A stretch of 64,000 bases of DNA, from NCBI RefSeq assembly GCF_036320965.1, contig NC_092261.1, forward strand, positions 13,350,197-13,414,196. The letters run 5' to 3'. Positions 23,991-36,869 of this stretch are shown in pieces; positions within the stretch are counted from its first letter, which is position 1; each line of letters starts with the position of its first letter. Below the pieces are notes generated by a model, which was not told where the DNA came from, made no database searches, and saw nothing but the letters and a program-made list of their open reading frames with translations. A program made the translations under genes and the position numbers. The stretch comes from Panulirus ornatus. Lineage: Eukaryota; Arthropoda; Malacostraca; Decapoda; Palinuridae.

Positions 23991-26372
23991 TGTCTGTGGA
24001 AATCTCCTCCGTCCGTACCTTCTCTTTATCTGCCAGCTGTAGAGGTCTGACATTTTGCACGGACGATCCTTGGGGTGGGGGGGGGATTAGGTCAGTGAGA
24101 AGATCTGGCGACCGAATTTACAAATCTCACGATTTCTCCAACGTCCTATATTTCTAGCGACCAATGACTACCTATTGCGAATCATGTTAGGCTGTACTCC
24201 AGCTTGGTGAGTTATTCCCGCGTCGTACCACGGATCAGCTTTGAAGATAGAGCCATATCGCACATCTCTGTGCGTCCGTCCTTGCCAGCTTTAACTTCCC
24301 TTCGATCGCTCACGTCGCTGAATTGCGTTGGAGTTTTATTCAACTTGTAAGACCGCTATTTTTCATTCATTCCCTGCTCAAGTTTGATGATGGGGTCAGA
24401 GCGGCTGCGTGTCTGTTTGTGTCAGTATGTCCTCAGCTTTCCTTACCCATCACTAGTTTCACCATTTTGCTAAGAATTGATTACATTATATAAGTAACGT
24501 ATTCATTCATTATTCACAAGTTTATAACGACATATAGACACTTTATATTATAAAATTACAGGGATGGAGAAGCAGTGAATGTCTTCTTTTCTAGGATAAC
24601 AATATCTTGTCTCTGTGGAGGAGGTCTATCAGATGACTGTGTAGTGTGCGCTGATAGTGTAGCTAGGGCCGCTTCACTCCGTAAAGTATAGCGACTTAAC
24701 ACAGCTGAGATACAACTGGTATGTTGTACTTAATATACACATACAGAAGGTACTGTGACATGAATGCGTAGTGTATCAATTCTCCAAATGAATGAGTGAT
24801 GATCATTCCCATTGGCAGACCATTAGGAAGGTCAGTATCTCTTTTTTCTAGGTTGAGGTAACGTGAGTCCGAGTCAGTACAGACGGGATGCATGACCTTA
24901 CCTTTCCCCTCAGAATATACAGCAATTTTCCATGCCGAATTTAGACTGTCAGCGCTAGTCAGCTTCGGCTGTCTGACGACCTGACTGACATATGAAAAGC
25001 AAAGAATGTATTCTGGAAATTTACTGCAAAATATTGGAGACTTGAGTTAGAAACCCTGAAATTTCCTTATAATATTTTTTTTTCCTGGTATATCGGGGGT
25101 GAGAGTTTCCAGCTCTCACCTTACAGACGTAGACGTATGTCATTCGTTATTGAACGCCTCGCGTCAGTGTCGTTGCGTAAAGAGACACAGGATTGTATGT
25201 CTTGTTGAAGACCTCAACACCTTTCAAGAGAGCCATGGTGTTGATAGTAATCACCTGGTGACCAAAGTTCTGTGGTGTCACCAACTGAAACAGACGTAAG
25301 ATAACAACAGCTGGTATCTTGAGTCCAGCTGGAGTCACCTATTACTGCACCAGCTGTAAGAGAGACAGAGTAAACACGCATAAGGTAGTCGTAACTAAGG
25401 TCAGATGGCATGACCTACCGATGGAGAGAGAGAGACCATCTCTTCTCTCATTTTTTTGAGGGGTTGGTTTGTGTTCTTCCTCCTGCCGGCTGGGCTGAGT
25501 TACCAGGCTCAGTTGCCGCGTGTGAGTGACCCAGCTCTCTAATGCACTTCTCCTGGTCCCGTCCGACATGATTACGAGGCCATAAACCCAACGGATACAC
25601 GAACAAGCAGACCCAGGTGACGTCCAGCGAGGCTCTCTACCATCGCTCTGTCCGACTTATGTCTCGAGGCAGGGGTGGAGCCAACGGGGCTCGAACCTGC
25701 TATCCGTTCTTTCAAGGGATCCATACCAGGCCAAGACATAATCCATATCAAATGATATAACCGGATTATAATCTAGATTGGTAACAAGTCGTCAAAGTCT
25801 TGTCGTCTCAAGAGAAAACCCTCGTCCAAGATGTGCCTACGTACGGTAGCTAAGATTCTGCACGGGTTATTGTGCTTGTGGCGAAGGGAAAATCGATGCT
25901 AAATGAAGAGGGCTGAGGTGGTGTGTTGGTGACGGGTGTTGCTGGTATATATACATACATGTATTCACCAGAAATGGTAATGAGCTTAGTGTTCCAAGCG
26001 TCCTGGTGTGGGGAAGAGGGCGAAATACTTTGTTCAGTGTTGGCGGGATAATCTTGGGCTGGACGGGAACTGGTTTATAATGCGGGTGTTTCCGTGGTGG
26101 GACTGAATGGTTCTGGCTAAGCAAGGCACCAGAGAGCCTTCCCCTTCCGCCAGTATATGAAAATATACTGCTAAGGAGAGGGTCGTAAAAGGGAGAATTA
26201 CGAGGCCCAGGAAGCTAACCATGGCTCTGGAATTGACTTAGGAGATAACTCCATCCGTGAGGGGAAGGTTATATCTGTGTATACTGGTGGGTATGATGCG
26301 CATTTAATATCAATTTGCTACTCGAGTCAATAAGGTATTTCCGTTAGGAAATGGTTACCTCATGCATGGAGA

Positions 26373-26376
<4 letters not shown>
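23991..26376. other. No gene recognised
   Basis: About 2.4 kb without a supported exon, RNA gene or clear transposon. Confidence 0.4.

Positions 26377-26432
<56 letters not shown>
26377..26432. repeat. (GT)n
   Basis: About 56 bases of GT. Confidence 0.97.
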
Positions 26433-26433
<1 letters not shown>

Positions 26434-26774
26434 TAGGTGTACTCATATACCCAGGGTGATGGCGGCTATTTCGGGAGTGGAAATCTATGCGAATATTACC
26501 AGCCAGGCAAGGCTGATTGGTTGGTTTACATTACCACTGTGTGTCTAACTTGGTTGCTTTAATTTGCCGCTATCCTACTGGAACCAGCAACGCCGGACTC
26601 ACGTATATAAAGCAGCCGTGAGGAAATGGACGGCTGCATTATATGCGGTGAGAGAATCGATTACGGCTCAGAAATGTGTCGCAAGAGGATGCCGGAGGAA
26701 TGATCTGGGATCGGATACCATGGAAGCTTGTAGTGGAGTCTTCCCCAGGCGAGATGTACTCTGGTCTAGGACGT

Positions 26775-27205
26775 CTGAGGCTTGGGCCGGTATGGCTGAG
26801 GCTTGGGCCGGTATGGCTGAGGCTTGGGCCGGTATGGCTAAGGCTTGGTGCAGTATGGCTGAGGCTTAATCCAGCATGGCTGAGACTTGGTATAATATGG
26901 CTGTGGCCTTGGTCCGGTATGGCTATAGCTTGGCCCATTATGGCTGAGGTTTGGTCCAGAATGGCTAAAGCACGGTGCAGTATGGCTGAGGCTTGGGCCG
27001 GTATGGCTGTAGCTTGGCCCAGTATGGCTGTAGCTTGGCCCAGTATGGCCGTAGCTTGGCCCATTATGGCTGTAGCCTGGCCCAGTATGGCTGTAGCGTG
27101 GCCCAGTATGGCTGAGGCTTGGTCCAGTATGGCTGAGGCTTGGTCCAGTATGGCTGAGGCTTGGTACAACATGGCTTTAGCTTGGTCCAGAATGGCTGAG
27201 GCTTG
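26775..27205. repeat. 21-bp minisatellite, about 20 copies
   Basis: TATGGCTGAGGCTTGGTCCAG-like units of 21 bases, i.e. seven codons, so both strands stay open as WSSMAEA- and QASAILD-type ORFs. These are by-products. 27206-27995 shows scattered CATGGTACAC motifs and no gene. Confidence 0.93.
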
Positions 27206-27999
27206 ATGTATTCGTCATAGCACCTGGTAACTCTCATATGTTCACAATGTCGGAGCAGAAAGGTGAGAGGTTTAACGTTTTCTCTTTTGCTTCGCGACGC
27301 AAGAAGGATACAGTCACCATCGATCCGAACAGATGCTTCAGGGGAATCTACCTCTTCTACCAATTGCTCTCGCACAACTGATTGAGTCATGTTCACTCGG
27401 GTTCAAGCCCTGCGATCAGAGAAGGCAAAGGAATTATTTAAGAGGCAGAGGTATTGGTTGAAGACACTCGTGGTATAATTAGCGGCATGTTGCTGCCTCT
27501 AGCCATGATACACAGCCATGGTACACAGGATAGTTATGGTCATAGCTTAACAGTGTCCACACATGGTACACGTATCATCATGGTATGTGCGTAGAAAGAA
27601 ATATTCATGGTACATGGAATCAGTCTAAACATAGTAGCCTACACTCATGGTAGACTCATCTCCATGATGGCAGTCTGTTGCCCCTACTACTGCTAGCAGG
27701 AAGACGCCTTGAGTGTCTAACATGAGTAACAACTCAGCGTTGCAGCCTTCACTCACTCCGGAGTCTGTTTGATCGAGTATGTTCGACAGATAATGTAATT
27801 TGTCAAATGCAGTTTCCCCTTGACAGATCTTTGGGAAATCGGGAGCAAGAACTCATCATCCTGACGGCTACATTCTTCTGCGTGACATTTTATGTGACAC
27901 TTTTTAAAAGCCTTTTATTTTCCCCCATTCGTCTTTCCATGTTTTGAGTTTTAACGATTTCATCGTAAAATCTCTTTAAAGGTCTGTAACTTCTTTAGT

Positions 28000-28270
28000 A
28001 GAAGCAGGGTATATTAGAGTTCAAAAAAACCACATCACTTAGTCTTTAAGAAAGGTTTGCAGTGTCTGCTGCAAAGAATATTTTATGTCTTCAAAGGCCA
28101 CTTCAGTAAGTCTCGTCAAAAGATTTTAAACATCTTCAGCAGAAGCAGGAAATATTCTGGAATCCAAAGACCACATCAGTAAGTCTTTGGAAAGGTTGGA
28201 AGCGTCGTCCTCAGTGGAGGCAAAGAATATTTTTGGCACCAAAGACCACTTTAGTGAGTCTCTAGGGAGA
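28000..28270. repeat. Minisatellite, unit about 70 bases, four copies
   Basis: Units share AAGACCACATCAGTAAGTC, CAGCAGAAGCA and AATATTTTTGG with moderate divergence. Confidence 0.75.
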
Positions 28271-28380
28271 GAGATGGTCTTCCCTTGCCCACCTACCATG
28301 ACATTTTGACGCTCATTCACCACCGGTAAAGTGCTCGGTAAGTGGTAAATGCAGTCCTGGAGTCGGTGCATTGTGGCCCC

Positions 28381-28680
28381 TCAACGTTTTTCCTGAGTTT
28401 GGCCCTTGGAATCGCGAGGACGCTGCAGCTCCTTCAGCGCCTCCGGTAAGAGGGACCGCCACCAATGCCGCCGCTCAACACACAATTTCTCTCCATTTGG
28501 CGGAAGGTTTGCCACGGGATCCTTGTTACGTGTGTCACTGCGCTGAATAGTTTGCAGACGCTGTTTCCTTTCATCATCGAGAAAGATGATATGCTCCACA
28601 GGACACAAGACATAATTGGTCTGTTCAGAAGCTCTTTGTAACTTCTCATTCGTCCAACGACCCAAATTTGTCGTTCTAGA
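28381..28680 (-). CDS. Possible 3' exon or relic ORF, unknown protein
   Basis: The acceptor-like TACTACCTCTAG at 28681 precedes about 100 open codons ending in TGA at 28381. The translation includes GRWTNEKLQRASEQTNYV, HIIFLDDERKQRLQTIQR, and LCVERRHWWRSLLPEALKEL. The composition is balanced and non-repetitive, unlike other ORFs nearby. I recognise no domain. It could be a terminal exon, a transposon relic or chance; another frame on the same strand is also open. Confidence 0.3.
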   Translation of the reverse strand, partial: SRTTNLGRWTNEKLQRASEQTNYVLCPVEHIIFLDDERKQRLQTIQRSDTRNKDPVANLPPNGEKLCVERRHWWRSLLPEALKELQRPRDSKGQTQEKR

Positions 28681-29354
28681 GGTAGTAAGATAATGGTATA
28701 TACGAGGCAGATAGCATCCCTCAGCAAGATAAGTGTGTGTGTGTTCACCGCATCTCTTCACCCTCGAATTTGGCACTACGGCCAGTGCTCCGAATTGAGG
28801 GTAGCATCCTTTTGCCTGTGTGGGGTACCTGATAGTGATGTTGATTCTAAGCAAGTGTTGCGAGCTCATGATATCCTTTAGCTGAGGTTTAACTGACCGA
28901 CATTAGTGCACCTTAGCATAGGTCGGTTTGAGTGTAGTGTTTCCTGAATTAGGAGAGGTGGCAGTAATGCCCCTTAGCTTAGACCAGTTGATATGCTCTT
29001 GAAATTAGATTAGCTGACATTAGTGCTCTTTAGATTAGATTAGCTGACATTAGTGCTCTTTAGACTAGATTAGCTGACAGGGGTATTCCCTAAGCTTGAG
29101 CTGCAAGCTGGGTCTATCGTTCCTCCTCACGTAACACTGCTACCTTGTACGCCACGTCGCTGGCCGGGAGTTCCAGTACTGAGTCACTGGTACTACCGCC
29201 ACCACCACCCAGCGACAGTGGTGCTTACCCTGATGGGTTAGGGCGGTGGCCATAACTTCGTCTTCCTCCAGTTGACGCTGACCGAGGGTGGGTGGGGAGA
29301 GAGACAATGACTTTAGGACAGGCAGTGAAAAGGTTTGGGCAAAATATTCACATA

Positions 29355-29357
<3 letters not shown>

Positions 29358-29446
<89 letters not shown>
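29358..29446. repeat. (CT)n
   Basis: About 89 bases of CT. Confidence 0.97.
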
Positions 29447-29448
<2 letters not shown>

Positions 29449-29524
29449 GCATCTCTGTCGCGTGGTAGAGATCTCGTCGTAGGTGCTTCTGGAGGGTAGG
29501 TAGATAGGCACTCTTTGTCCCTGT

Positions 29525-29815
29525 CTATCGATTTACCTATCTATCTATCTATCTATTTACCTACCTACCTACCTACCTATCTATCTATTTATCTATCTAT
29601 CTATTTGTCTTTCTAACTGTCTATCTATCATCTATCTATCTACCTATCTATCTATCTTTCTGTCTATCTATCTATTTATCTATGTATCTATCTATCTGTC
29701 TATCCATATATCTATCTATATATCTATCTGTCTACTAACCAGTCTACCTATCTACCTACCTGTCTATCCATCGGTCTATCTAACTATCATCTCTCTATCT
29801 ATATCTCTCCCTCTC
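29525..29815. repeat. Degenerate (CTAT)n tetranucleotide tract
   Basis: CTATCTATCTAC-type tetramers with many substitutions over about 290 bases. Confidence 0.93.
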
Positions 29816-30114
29816 TGTCACTGGCTCACCGTCCAGATTGCTTCTGTGCGCTTATATAAACGTAACAGTCAGAAATGATCGCTCACTCTCGTATGACCAT
29901 CACTTCGAAGATGCCCTGTTTTTTCTTCTTTGTGATGGACAGAAAGTGTTTCCTTACCTTGCCGTAGTGAGCCACGCTGAGTGCCTCACCCTGCTACAGG
30001 AAGGAGGGGTAAGAGTGTAAGCGATCACGAAGCACTCAAACTTCCACCTGCCATCCGCTCCGGCGTGAAAGTTGAGGTAGAACAAAAGTAGCAATCACTC
30101 AGGCGCAGATTGTA

Positions 30115-30362
30115 TCAAGTGTATTTTGTAACCTGTATCTTGCATCGGGACTATATTGTATCAAGTGTATTTTGTAACCTGTATCTTGCATCGGGACTAT
30201 ATTGTATCAAGTGTATTTTGTAACCTGTATCTTGCATCGGGACTATATTGTATGAGGTGTATTTTGTAACCTGTATCTTGCGTCGGGACTATATTGTATC
30301 AGGTGTATTTTGTAACCTGTATCTTGCATCAGGACTATATTGTATCAGGTGTATTTTGTAAC
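30115..30362. repeat. 46-bp minisatellite, about six copies
   Basis: GTATTTTGTAACCTGTATCT recurs at 30121, 30167, 30213, 30259, 30305 and 30351 with exact 46-base spacing. Confidence 0.95.
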
Positions 30363-30365
30363 CTG

Positions 30366-30560
30366 GCGTTCAACGGTCGTAGCGTCGTGCTTAAGGATCG
30401 AACCTTTGCGTTCAACGGTCGTAGCGTCGTGCTTAAGGATTGAGCCCTCGCGTTCAACGGTCGTAGCGTCGTACTTAAGGATCGAACCCTGGCGTTCAAC
30501 GGTCGTAGCGTCGTGCTTAAGGATCGAACCCTCGCGTTCAACAGTCGTAGCGTCGTGCTT
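30366..30560. repeat. 42-bp minisatellite, five copies
   Basis: GCGTTCAACGGTCGTAGCGT recurs every 42 bases from 30366 (30408, 30450, 30492, 30534). It begins within a partial unit of the 46-bp array. The 42-base unit keeps ORFs open on both strands. Confidence 0.95.
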
Positions 30561-30594
30561 AAGAAGGTAAACCGGTTTTGATGAAGGGTGAACG

Positions 30595-30729
<135 letters not shown>

Positions 30730-31136
30730 ACCCCAATTCATACCCTTGACGTCATACCGTAACCAACCTGCCTTGCTGGCAAGGACACCACCTGTGCCTC
30801 AGGGGCAGGCAGGCAGGAACCATATCATCACCAAAGCCTCTCCAGACACATGGCCCTCACCTTCCACCAGGTATTTCTTCTCGTGTCAGCGTCGCTGAAT
30901 ATTCTCAGTGGTCTGGGGTCCCTGTGCCATCTGCGACCACCCCTCCCTCCCCGTTCGATACCCCCCCCAAGTGTCTGCAACTTCCCCGATACTGGTCCTT
31001 TAGTTCCAGCCCGCCACGAGCATAATGGGCGTAAGGCGAGCCACACTTGCATTCCCACACACGTGCACCAGAGGAGCGAGGCCATGTTTTAAGCTAATCA
31101 ACGACGACTTGTGTATACCTTCCATTCCTGCCCCTC

Positions 31137-31138
<2 letters not shown>

Positions 31139-31210
<72 letters not shown>
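31139..31210. repeat. (AT)n
   Basis: About 72 bases of AT, directly 5' of a SINE. Confidence 0.96.
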
Positions 31211-31212
<2 letters not shown>

Positions 31213-31215
31213 TAA

Positions 31216-31385
31216 TGGACCTCCCTTGTGTAGCTGTTAACGTTGCCGACCATAACGCATTCACGGGCGGTCCGGGGTCGAGCGCATATGTTCGAATCCT
31301 GGTTGCGGCAGTCGATCCACAGTCAACTCAGATGTTCATCCTTCCCTGGGGGTCAGTCGCTAAAAGACGTACCTAGCTTAGGCTG

Positions 31386-31388
<3 letters not shown>
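31216..31388 (+). mobile_element. tRNA-derived SINE, copy 1
   Basis: A tRNA-like head has an A-box-like GTGTAGCTGTTAACG (from 31228) and a B-box-like TGTTCGAATCC (31289-31299). It is followed by a non-tRNA body with CGATCCACAGTCAACTCAG and ends CTTAGGCTGAGG before (TA)n. It matches 32488-32659 across its length. The head does not fold into a functional tRNA by eye. Confidence 0.8.

Positions 31389-31456
<68 letters not shown>
31389..31456. repeat. (AT)n tail of SINE copy 1
   Basis: About 68 bases of AT. Confidence 0.95.
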
Positions 31457-31462
<6 letters not shown>

Positions 31463-31970
31463 CCGCCACCCTGGGCTAGTTCCTTCGTGGGTTTCTGCCA
31501 CCGTACGCTCAACAAATATTCGGCAAAGCTTCCCATTACAATGCAAAGGTGGAGCTTTGCACAATCAAAACAGAATATAACGTGCAGCTGTGCCTTGGGT
31601 ACTAGAACAGCTTCGTGACCGCTTCCCCCACGCAGCTGGGGGGGGGGATATAAAGTCACCGCTGTACACTTGCGCAACTGCTGCATTTCCCCCCCCTCGA
31701 TAAATCACTGTTCTCCTGCACCCTTCCCGCGGAACCAGCAATATCTCGTACCTTGGTCCTGCGCGCGCCAACCAAACCTTCCCAAACATCCTACTTGAAA
31801 TTCACTCACAATCCCAGCTTGCATGTTTGGTTTTCTAATGTCCCCTGAATATTGTGAGGGCATTCTCCCTTGTTGTAAACATATCTTACCTACAGCTTCT
31901 GCCCGGAATTTACATGGCTTTGCATGCATATATACATGTATTCATTTACATCGACATATAAGGGTACGTA

Positions 31971-32073
<103 letters not shown>

Positions 32074-32487
32074 TCTAGCATTGCCTTGCCTCTGATCGTA
32101 GCAGCATCCTAGCTAGCACGAACACAACGGTACCAGGGTATGAAGCTTGCATAGAAAAAAGCGATTAAGAGCGTTGTGATATACAGGGGGCGACGTAATT
32201 TCACTGGGCTGAACCAGGGCTTATGGAGTAGTCAAGGTAAACCACGGAAAGGTGTGTGGCGCCCGGTTTGTGAAGGTGATGCTTTCCTTTCGGTGCATTT
32301 CACATATGAGAGCAAGAGTGGATGTGAGATGCACTACAAGTGAAAACTCACCTTCAGCGAGGCTCTATCATCGTCAGTGGACGTAAAGGAGTGCAATCTC
32401 GTCGGTAAACTTCTCACACCAAGGGCTACTGATTGGAGCGTAACCTTGAAGTTGTGGGAGCCTCGTGCGGGGGGAGATTCTAGGGTT

Positions 32488-32658
32488 ATGGACTCCCGTG
32501 ATGTAGCAGTTAGCGTTCCTTACCAAGACGCATTGACGGGCCGCCCAGGGTCGAGCGCATAGGTTCGAATCCTTGTTGAGGCAGCCGGTCCACAGTCAAG
32601 CCAGCTGTTAATCCACCCCTAGGAGTTGGTCGATAGTATGGGTACCTGGCTCAGGCTA

Positions 32659-32659
<1 letters not shown>
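32488..32659 (+). mobile_element. tRNA-derived SINE, copy 2
   Basis: Same family as 31216-31388. A-box-like GATGTAGCAGTTAGCGTT, B box GGTTCGAATCC at 32562-32572, body CGGTCCACAGTCAAGCCAG, end CTGGCTCAGGCTAGG, then (AT)n. The B box is perfect here. Confidence 0.83.

Positions 32660-32733
<74 letters not shown>
32660..32733. repeat. (AT)n tail of SINE copy 2
   Basis: About 74 bases of AT. Confidence 0.96.
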
Positions 32734-32736
<3 letters not shown>

Positions 32737-33142
32737 TCAATGGGATGGCCTTAATTAGGGCCTCAGCTGCCCGTGCCGTCTCACCTGACATAGAAATGAA
32801 GTAATTTAAAAGAAAATAATCGTATGTAAACTCCACACAAACCGTAATCCTGTCATCAACGAAGCTTTGATCCCAGCTCAGCTCGGGAGGGAGGAGGCGG
32901 TGATGCGATGTGACAGCATCTCCCAGCGTCTCAGGAGGGAAGGAGACCGACCCCGGCCTCACCAGAGGGGGAGGGTACAGAGGTGGGCGGTTGTTACACA
33001 CAAACACACATTCCTCAGGCTCCTCCCTCATGGCCGGGGACCAATACTGGTATTGGCACGGCCTCTCTGATCTATACCGGTGATTGAGACCACAAGTGCT
33101 CTCATTTGTACCAGCAACTGCGGCGGCCTCACATGAGCCTCT

Positions 33143-33150
<8 letters not shown>

Positions 33151-33206
<56 letters not shown>
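33151..33206. repeat. (CT)n
   Basis: About 56 bases of CT. 33207-34189 shows no supported gene. Confidence 0.96.
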
Positions 33207-33214
<8 letters not shown>

Positions 33215-34189
33215 TCTCTCTCTCTCCTCCTGCCGGAGATTAGCACCGTAGGCGTCCTGGTCTATTGTATACATTAAGGCAGCCCAGTACTCGTGTGAGA
33301 TATTAAGGTGGGGGAAATTCGGTCCGGAGGAGACGCTAGCAAGAGCCAACGCTGGCAGATGAAAATTCTCGGTGGAAACCATGGGAGCTTTTACTAGCTA
33401 CTGTGCCCATTAAGAACCCCGTCCGACTCAAAGGTCCACGACCACACTCCTGTCCTCCAGCGGCGCCCCCTCCTCCTCCCTCTACACCCTCCCACAGAAG
33501 AAGAGGTATTGCAGGAATTCTTTTCCTTTTAGTTCGGACGGCAATATCTCTTAAAGTTGTGCTCAGAGAAATAGCACCACACGATCGCTGATGTGGAGCC
33601 ATTACAGCGCCGACAGTCAGCAGGCGCTGCTGAGCCAAGATTGTTCCCCTGAGGATGGAGCAGCTCCTCCTCCTCCTCCTCCGCTTAGAGCCATCTACTC
33701 CAGCTGACCCCTGGGTTTCCCCGCCGAACGCTTCTTACGTTTCTTCACGATTCATGTATGTCTTGTGTTATTCATCCGGCCGTCTTAGCCCATGATTCTC
33801 CATTATACATTATACATTGATACAGTGTAGTGTCGTGTATTATTTTTTTTTTTTTAGTGGGTTGTTTTACCAGTTCGAAGTGTGGGTTGTAAAGGCCTTC
33901 TCAGAATTATGATGCGAGTTCTGTTGTTCACAGATCAAGACTTCCTCAAATATTCAGAGAGTTTCTGTTTAATGGTGTTACCTGAAGTCCTTTATTTGCT
34001 CATGCCATGCCGGTCATATAAACTTTAATATATAACAGTTGTTGAATTGTGTTGTTTGAAGGTGAGAAGAGGAAGGATGGAATAGTGAGTAGTGAATTCA
34101 CATACAGTGTCACTGGACACTGTATGTTTGTAATGTCAGTAGGTAATTCCTTTTTGAATTCGCAGTTTTGCATTAAGATTTGCAATTTT

Positions 34190-35240
34190 GAAGTCTGTCA
34201 TTGTATGTACTTCCTTATCATCGTATGTACTTCTTCCTTATCATTGCATGTACTTCCTTATCATTGTATGTACTTCCTTATCATTGTATGTACTTCCTTA
34301 TCATCGTATGTACTTCTTCCTTATCATTGCATGTACTTCCTTATCATTGTATGTACTTCCTTATCATTGTATGTACTTCCTTATCATTGTATGTACTTCC
34401 TTATCATTGTATGTACTTCCTTATCATTGTATGTACTTCCTTATCGTTGTATGTACTTATCATTATATGTACTTCCTTATCATTATGTGTACTTCCTTAT
34501 CATTATATGTACTTTCTTATCGTTGTGTGTACTTCCACTTACATGGGTCATTTTCCCTTGCCCTTTGAACTTCCCCTGGCCTTTGCCTGTGTACATCCTC
34601 CGTATTTATTCACGTGTACTTCCTGTGTACTTTCCTCTGTCTTTGTGCTTTCTCTTGTCTTGTGTGTTAACTCTTACTATGTGTACTTACCCTCGCTCTG
34701 TGTACTTTCTCTTTTCCTATGCATATCCCCTGGTTATGCGTACTACCTCTTGCCATGTGTACTTCCTCACACCCCCAGTGTACTTCCTCTTGCAAGGTGC
34801 ACTAATCCTTGCCATATGTACTTCCCCTTGCCACGTGTACTTCCCTTTGCCATGTGTACCTCCCCTTGCCATATGTACTTCCCCTTGCCACGTGTACTTC
34901 CCCTTGCCATGTGTATTTCCCCTTGCCATGTGTACTTCCCCTTACCATGTATACTTCCCCTTGAAATGTATACTTTACCATGCCATGTATACTTCACTTG
35001 GCCATGTGTACTACCCCTTGCCATGTGTACTTTCCCTTATCATGTGTACTTTCCCTTGCCATATGTACTTCACCTTGCCATGTGTACTTCACCTAGCCAT
35101 GTGTACTTTCCCTTAATATGCATACTTACCACTGCCATATGTACCTTCCCTCACCTTGTGTACTTTCCCTTACCATGTGTACTTCCCATTATTATGTGTA
35201 CTTCCCCGTGTCATGTATTTTTCCACCCGTCTGTTCATTT
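34190..35240. repeat. 1-kb minisatellite in two subfamilies (20 and 19 bp)
   Basis: From 34190 to about 34540 the unit is TGTATGTACTTCCTTATCAT (20 bases). From about 34740 to 35235 it is GCCATGTGTACTTCCCCTT (19 bases). Both share a TGTACTTCC core. The 355- and 411-codon ORFs here are repeat artefacts. Confidence 0.93.
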
Positions 35241-35471
35241 CCCTTCTTTACTCCAAGGTGTACCTTTTCTGCTTAAGTACTTATATATATTTTTGCCTCG
35301 AAATGGGTACACTTATCCTCGTTGTGAACACTTTCCCTGGAAGTGGGCACTTTCCCTGGAATTGGGTACTCTTCTTAGACGTGAACATTTGCCCAAGAAG
35401 TGGGCACTTTCATTCGAAATGAGCTCATCTCTTTGAAGTGTGCACTTTCTCTCGCCAAGAGAACCTCTCTT

Positions 35472-35477
<6 letters not shown>

Positions 35478-35511
<34 letters not shown>

Positions 35512-35522
35512 TGTGTGTGTGT
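35478..35522. repeat. (GT)n
   Basis: About 45 bases of GT with one interruption. Confidence 0.95.
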
Positions 35523-35619
35523 TTACTTCTCCCACACCAGGTATATTTTTCATTACAATTAGTATCTTTTATTCTGTATCTTTCATTGTGAGTCAGTTAT
35601 CAGTGAATGAGTGAAGGAA

Positions 35620-35945
35620 GGGAAGGGAAAGGAAGGAACAGTTAAAGGAAAGGTGTGATTTGTGTATAGCCTTATTAACAGTGAAAGATGGATTGAAGGA
35701 AGGGTTGCTTGTATACGGCCTGATGGAAGAGAAGGATTAACTGAAGGAAGGATGACTTGTATATAACCTGATGGAAGAGAAGGATTAACCGAAGGAAGGA
35801 AGGAATAATTGAAGGATGGGTGACGTATATAAACTGATGGAAGAGAGGGATTAACTGAAGGAAGGAAGGAAGGAATGATTGAAGGATGGGTGACGTATAT
35901 AAAGTGATGGAAGAGAGGGATTAACGGAAGGAAAGAGAATGATCA
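35620..35945. repeat. GAAGGAAGG minisatellite, unit about 60 bases
   Basis: Units combine GAAGGAAGGAAGG, GTATATAAACTGATGGAAGA and GGATTAACTGAAGG. Confidence 0.85.
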
Positions 35946-36079
35946 TCTTAAGAAGTGTAATCCTTTCCACTCCTCAGGAACATGTCAGAAGCGGAGGAGA
36001 AACATCATTGTGGGGACTGAAACCTCGCTCAGATCACAGGCAGCAGACCACCACACGCTGCAGATGGAGGCAACAGAAG

Positions 36080-36175
36080 TCGATGGATCACCAGCTAGCT
36101 TGAGGTACTTATATATATATATATATATCACCAGCTAGCTTGAGGTACTTATATATATATATATATATATATATT
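36080..36175. repeat. Short duplicated flank with (AT)n
   Basis: ATCACCAGCTAGCTTGAGGT plus ACTT and an AT run occur twice in tandem. 36176-36867 shows no supported gene. Confidence 0.85.
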
Positions 36176-36863
36176 CTTTTTTTTTCCCACCTTTGGATGT
36201 TTGACTTGAGGTAGATTTAACTAGAAACAACGTAGTGAAAATAGATCACACTGGATGAAAAATACGTAGATATCAGGGAGTCGATGCTTTTGTAAGGTTT
36301 GGTGGGGGTGAGGTAAAAGACACAGTGGGCCATTAAGACGGATTGACCCAAAGGGACTAATGCACCGTATACGTTATTAGATTCTAACACTTTTTAATGC
36401 CGGATTAGAAGTAGATTCGACTGGAAACTAACGGCCTGGCTCACACTTAGTAGGTATTTATCCTTACTCATCCAGGTAGGTATACGAGTCTTGATTATAT
36501 ACGAGTCTTGATCATAATTGTACTTTCTCATTAAGCTTACCATTTCATTTTGTACAGACGTTCGTCCAGAGGTATATACATGCCATTATGAGTCATATTT
36601 CTTGCGTGATTCTTCGTTTGAGAATATCCAGGTGTATGACTCACTGGTGGGGCACCACTTTTACCCAGCTATAGCTATGACTTTGAATTAGAGAAGAAAA
36701 AGGATTATTCAATCACCAAATACAACCCTGGTTTCTGTGTGTGGGTGTTATATTCTATTCTGTCTCACTTCACATCATCTTCCTTTTCATTTCCATGATT
36801 TATATCTTATTTTTTCCTTATTTTCATTTGTTTTTTAAATGGTTGTCGTACATGACTTTTTTT

Positions 36864-36869
36864 TTTATT
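36864..36869 (-). promoter_or_regulatory. Candidate poly(A) signal overlapping the stop codon
   Basis: AATAAA overlaps the TAA stop of the tail exon, and a second AATAAA lies at 36917-36922 inside the coding frame. Cleavage shortly downstream of either would give a very short or absent 3' UTR, so the true transcript end could lie elsewhere. Confidence 0.35.

Noticed and set aside
25680..25720. B-box-like GGGCTCGAACCTG
   Set aside because: No A box at the right distance and orientation and no cloverleaf.
26639..27206. Overlapping 176-177-codon ORFs on both strands
   Set aside because: The 21-bp repeat keeps every frame open; the alanine/tryptophan composition mirrors the repeat.
31228..31299. 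tRNA gene suggested by A and B boxes (also 32500-32572)
   Set aside because: The sequence continues into a shared non-tRNA body with an (AT)n tail and does not form a full cloverleaf by eye; called SINE.
32651..33382. 243-codon minus-strand ORF
   Set aside because: Joins (AT)n and (CT)n microsatellites through unique sequence; no domain, and both ends are low complexity.
34049..35436. 355- and 411-codon ORFs of CTSLSLYVLPYH-type repeats
   Set aside because: They are produced by the 20/19-bp minisatellite; overlapping frames are equally open and no splice or domain support exists.
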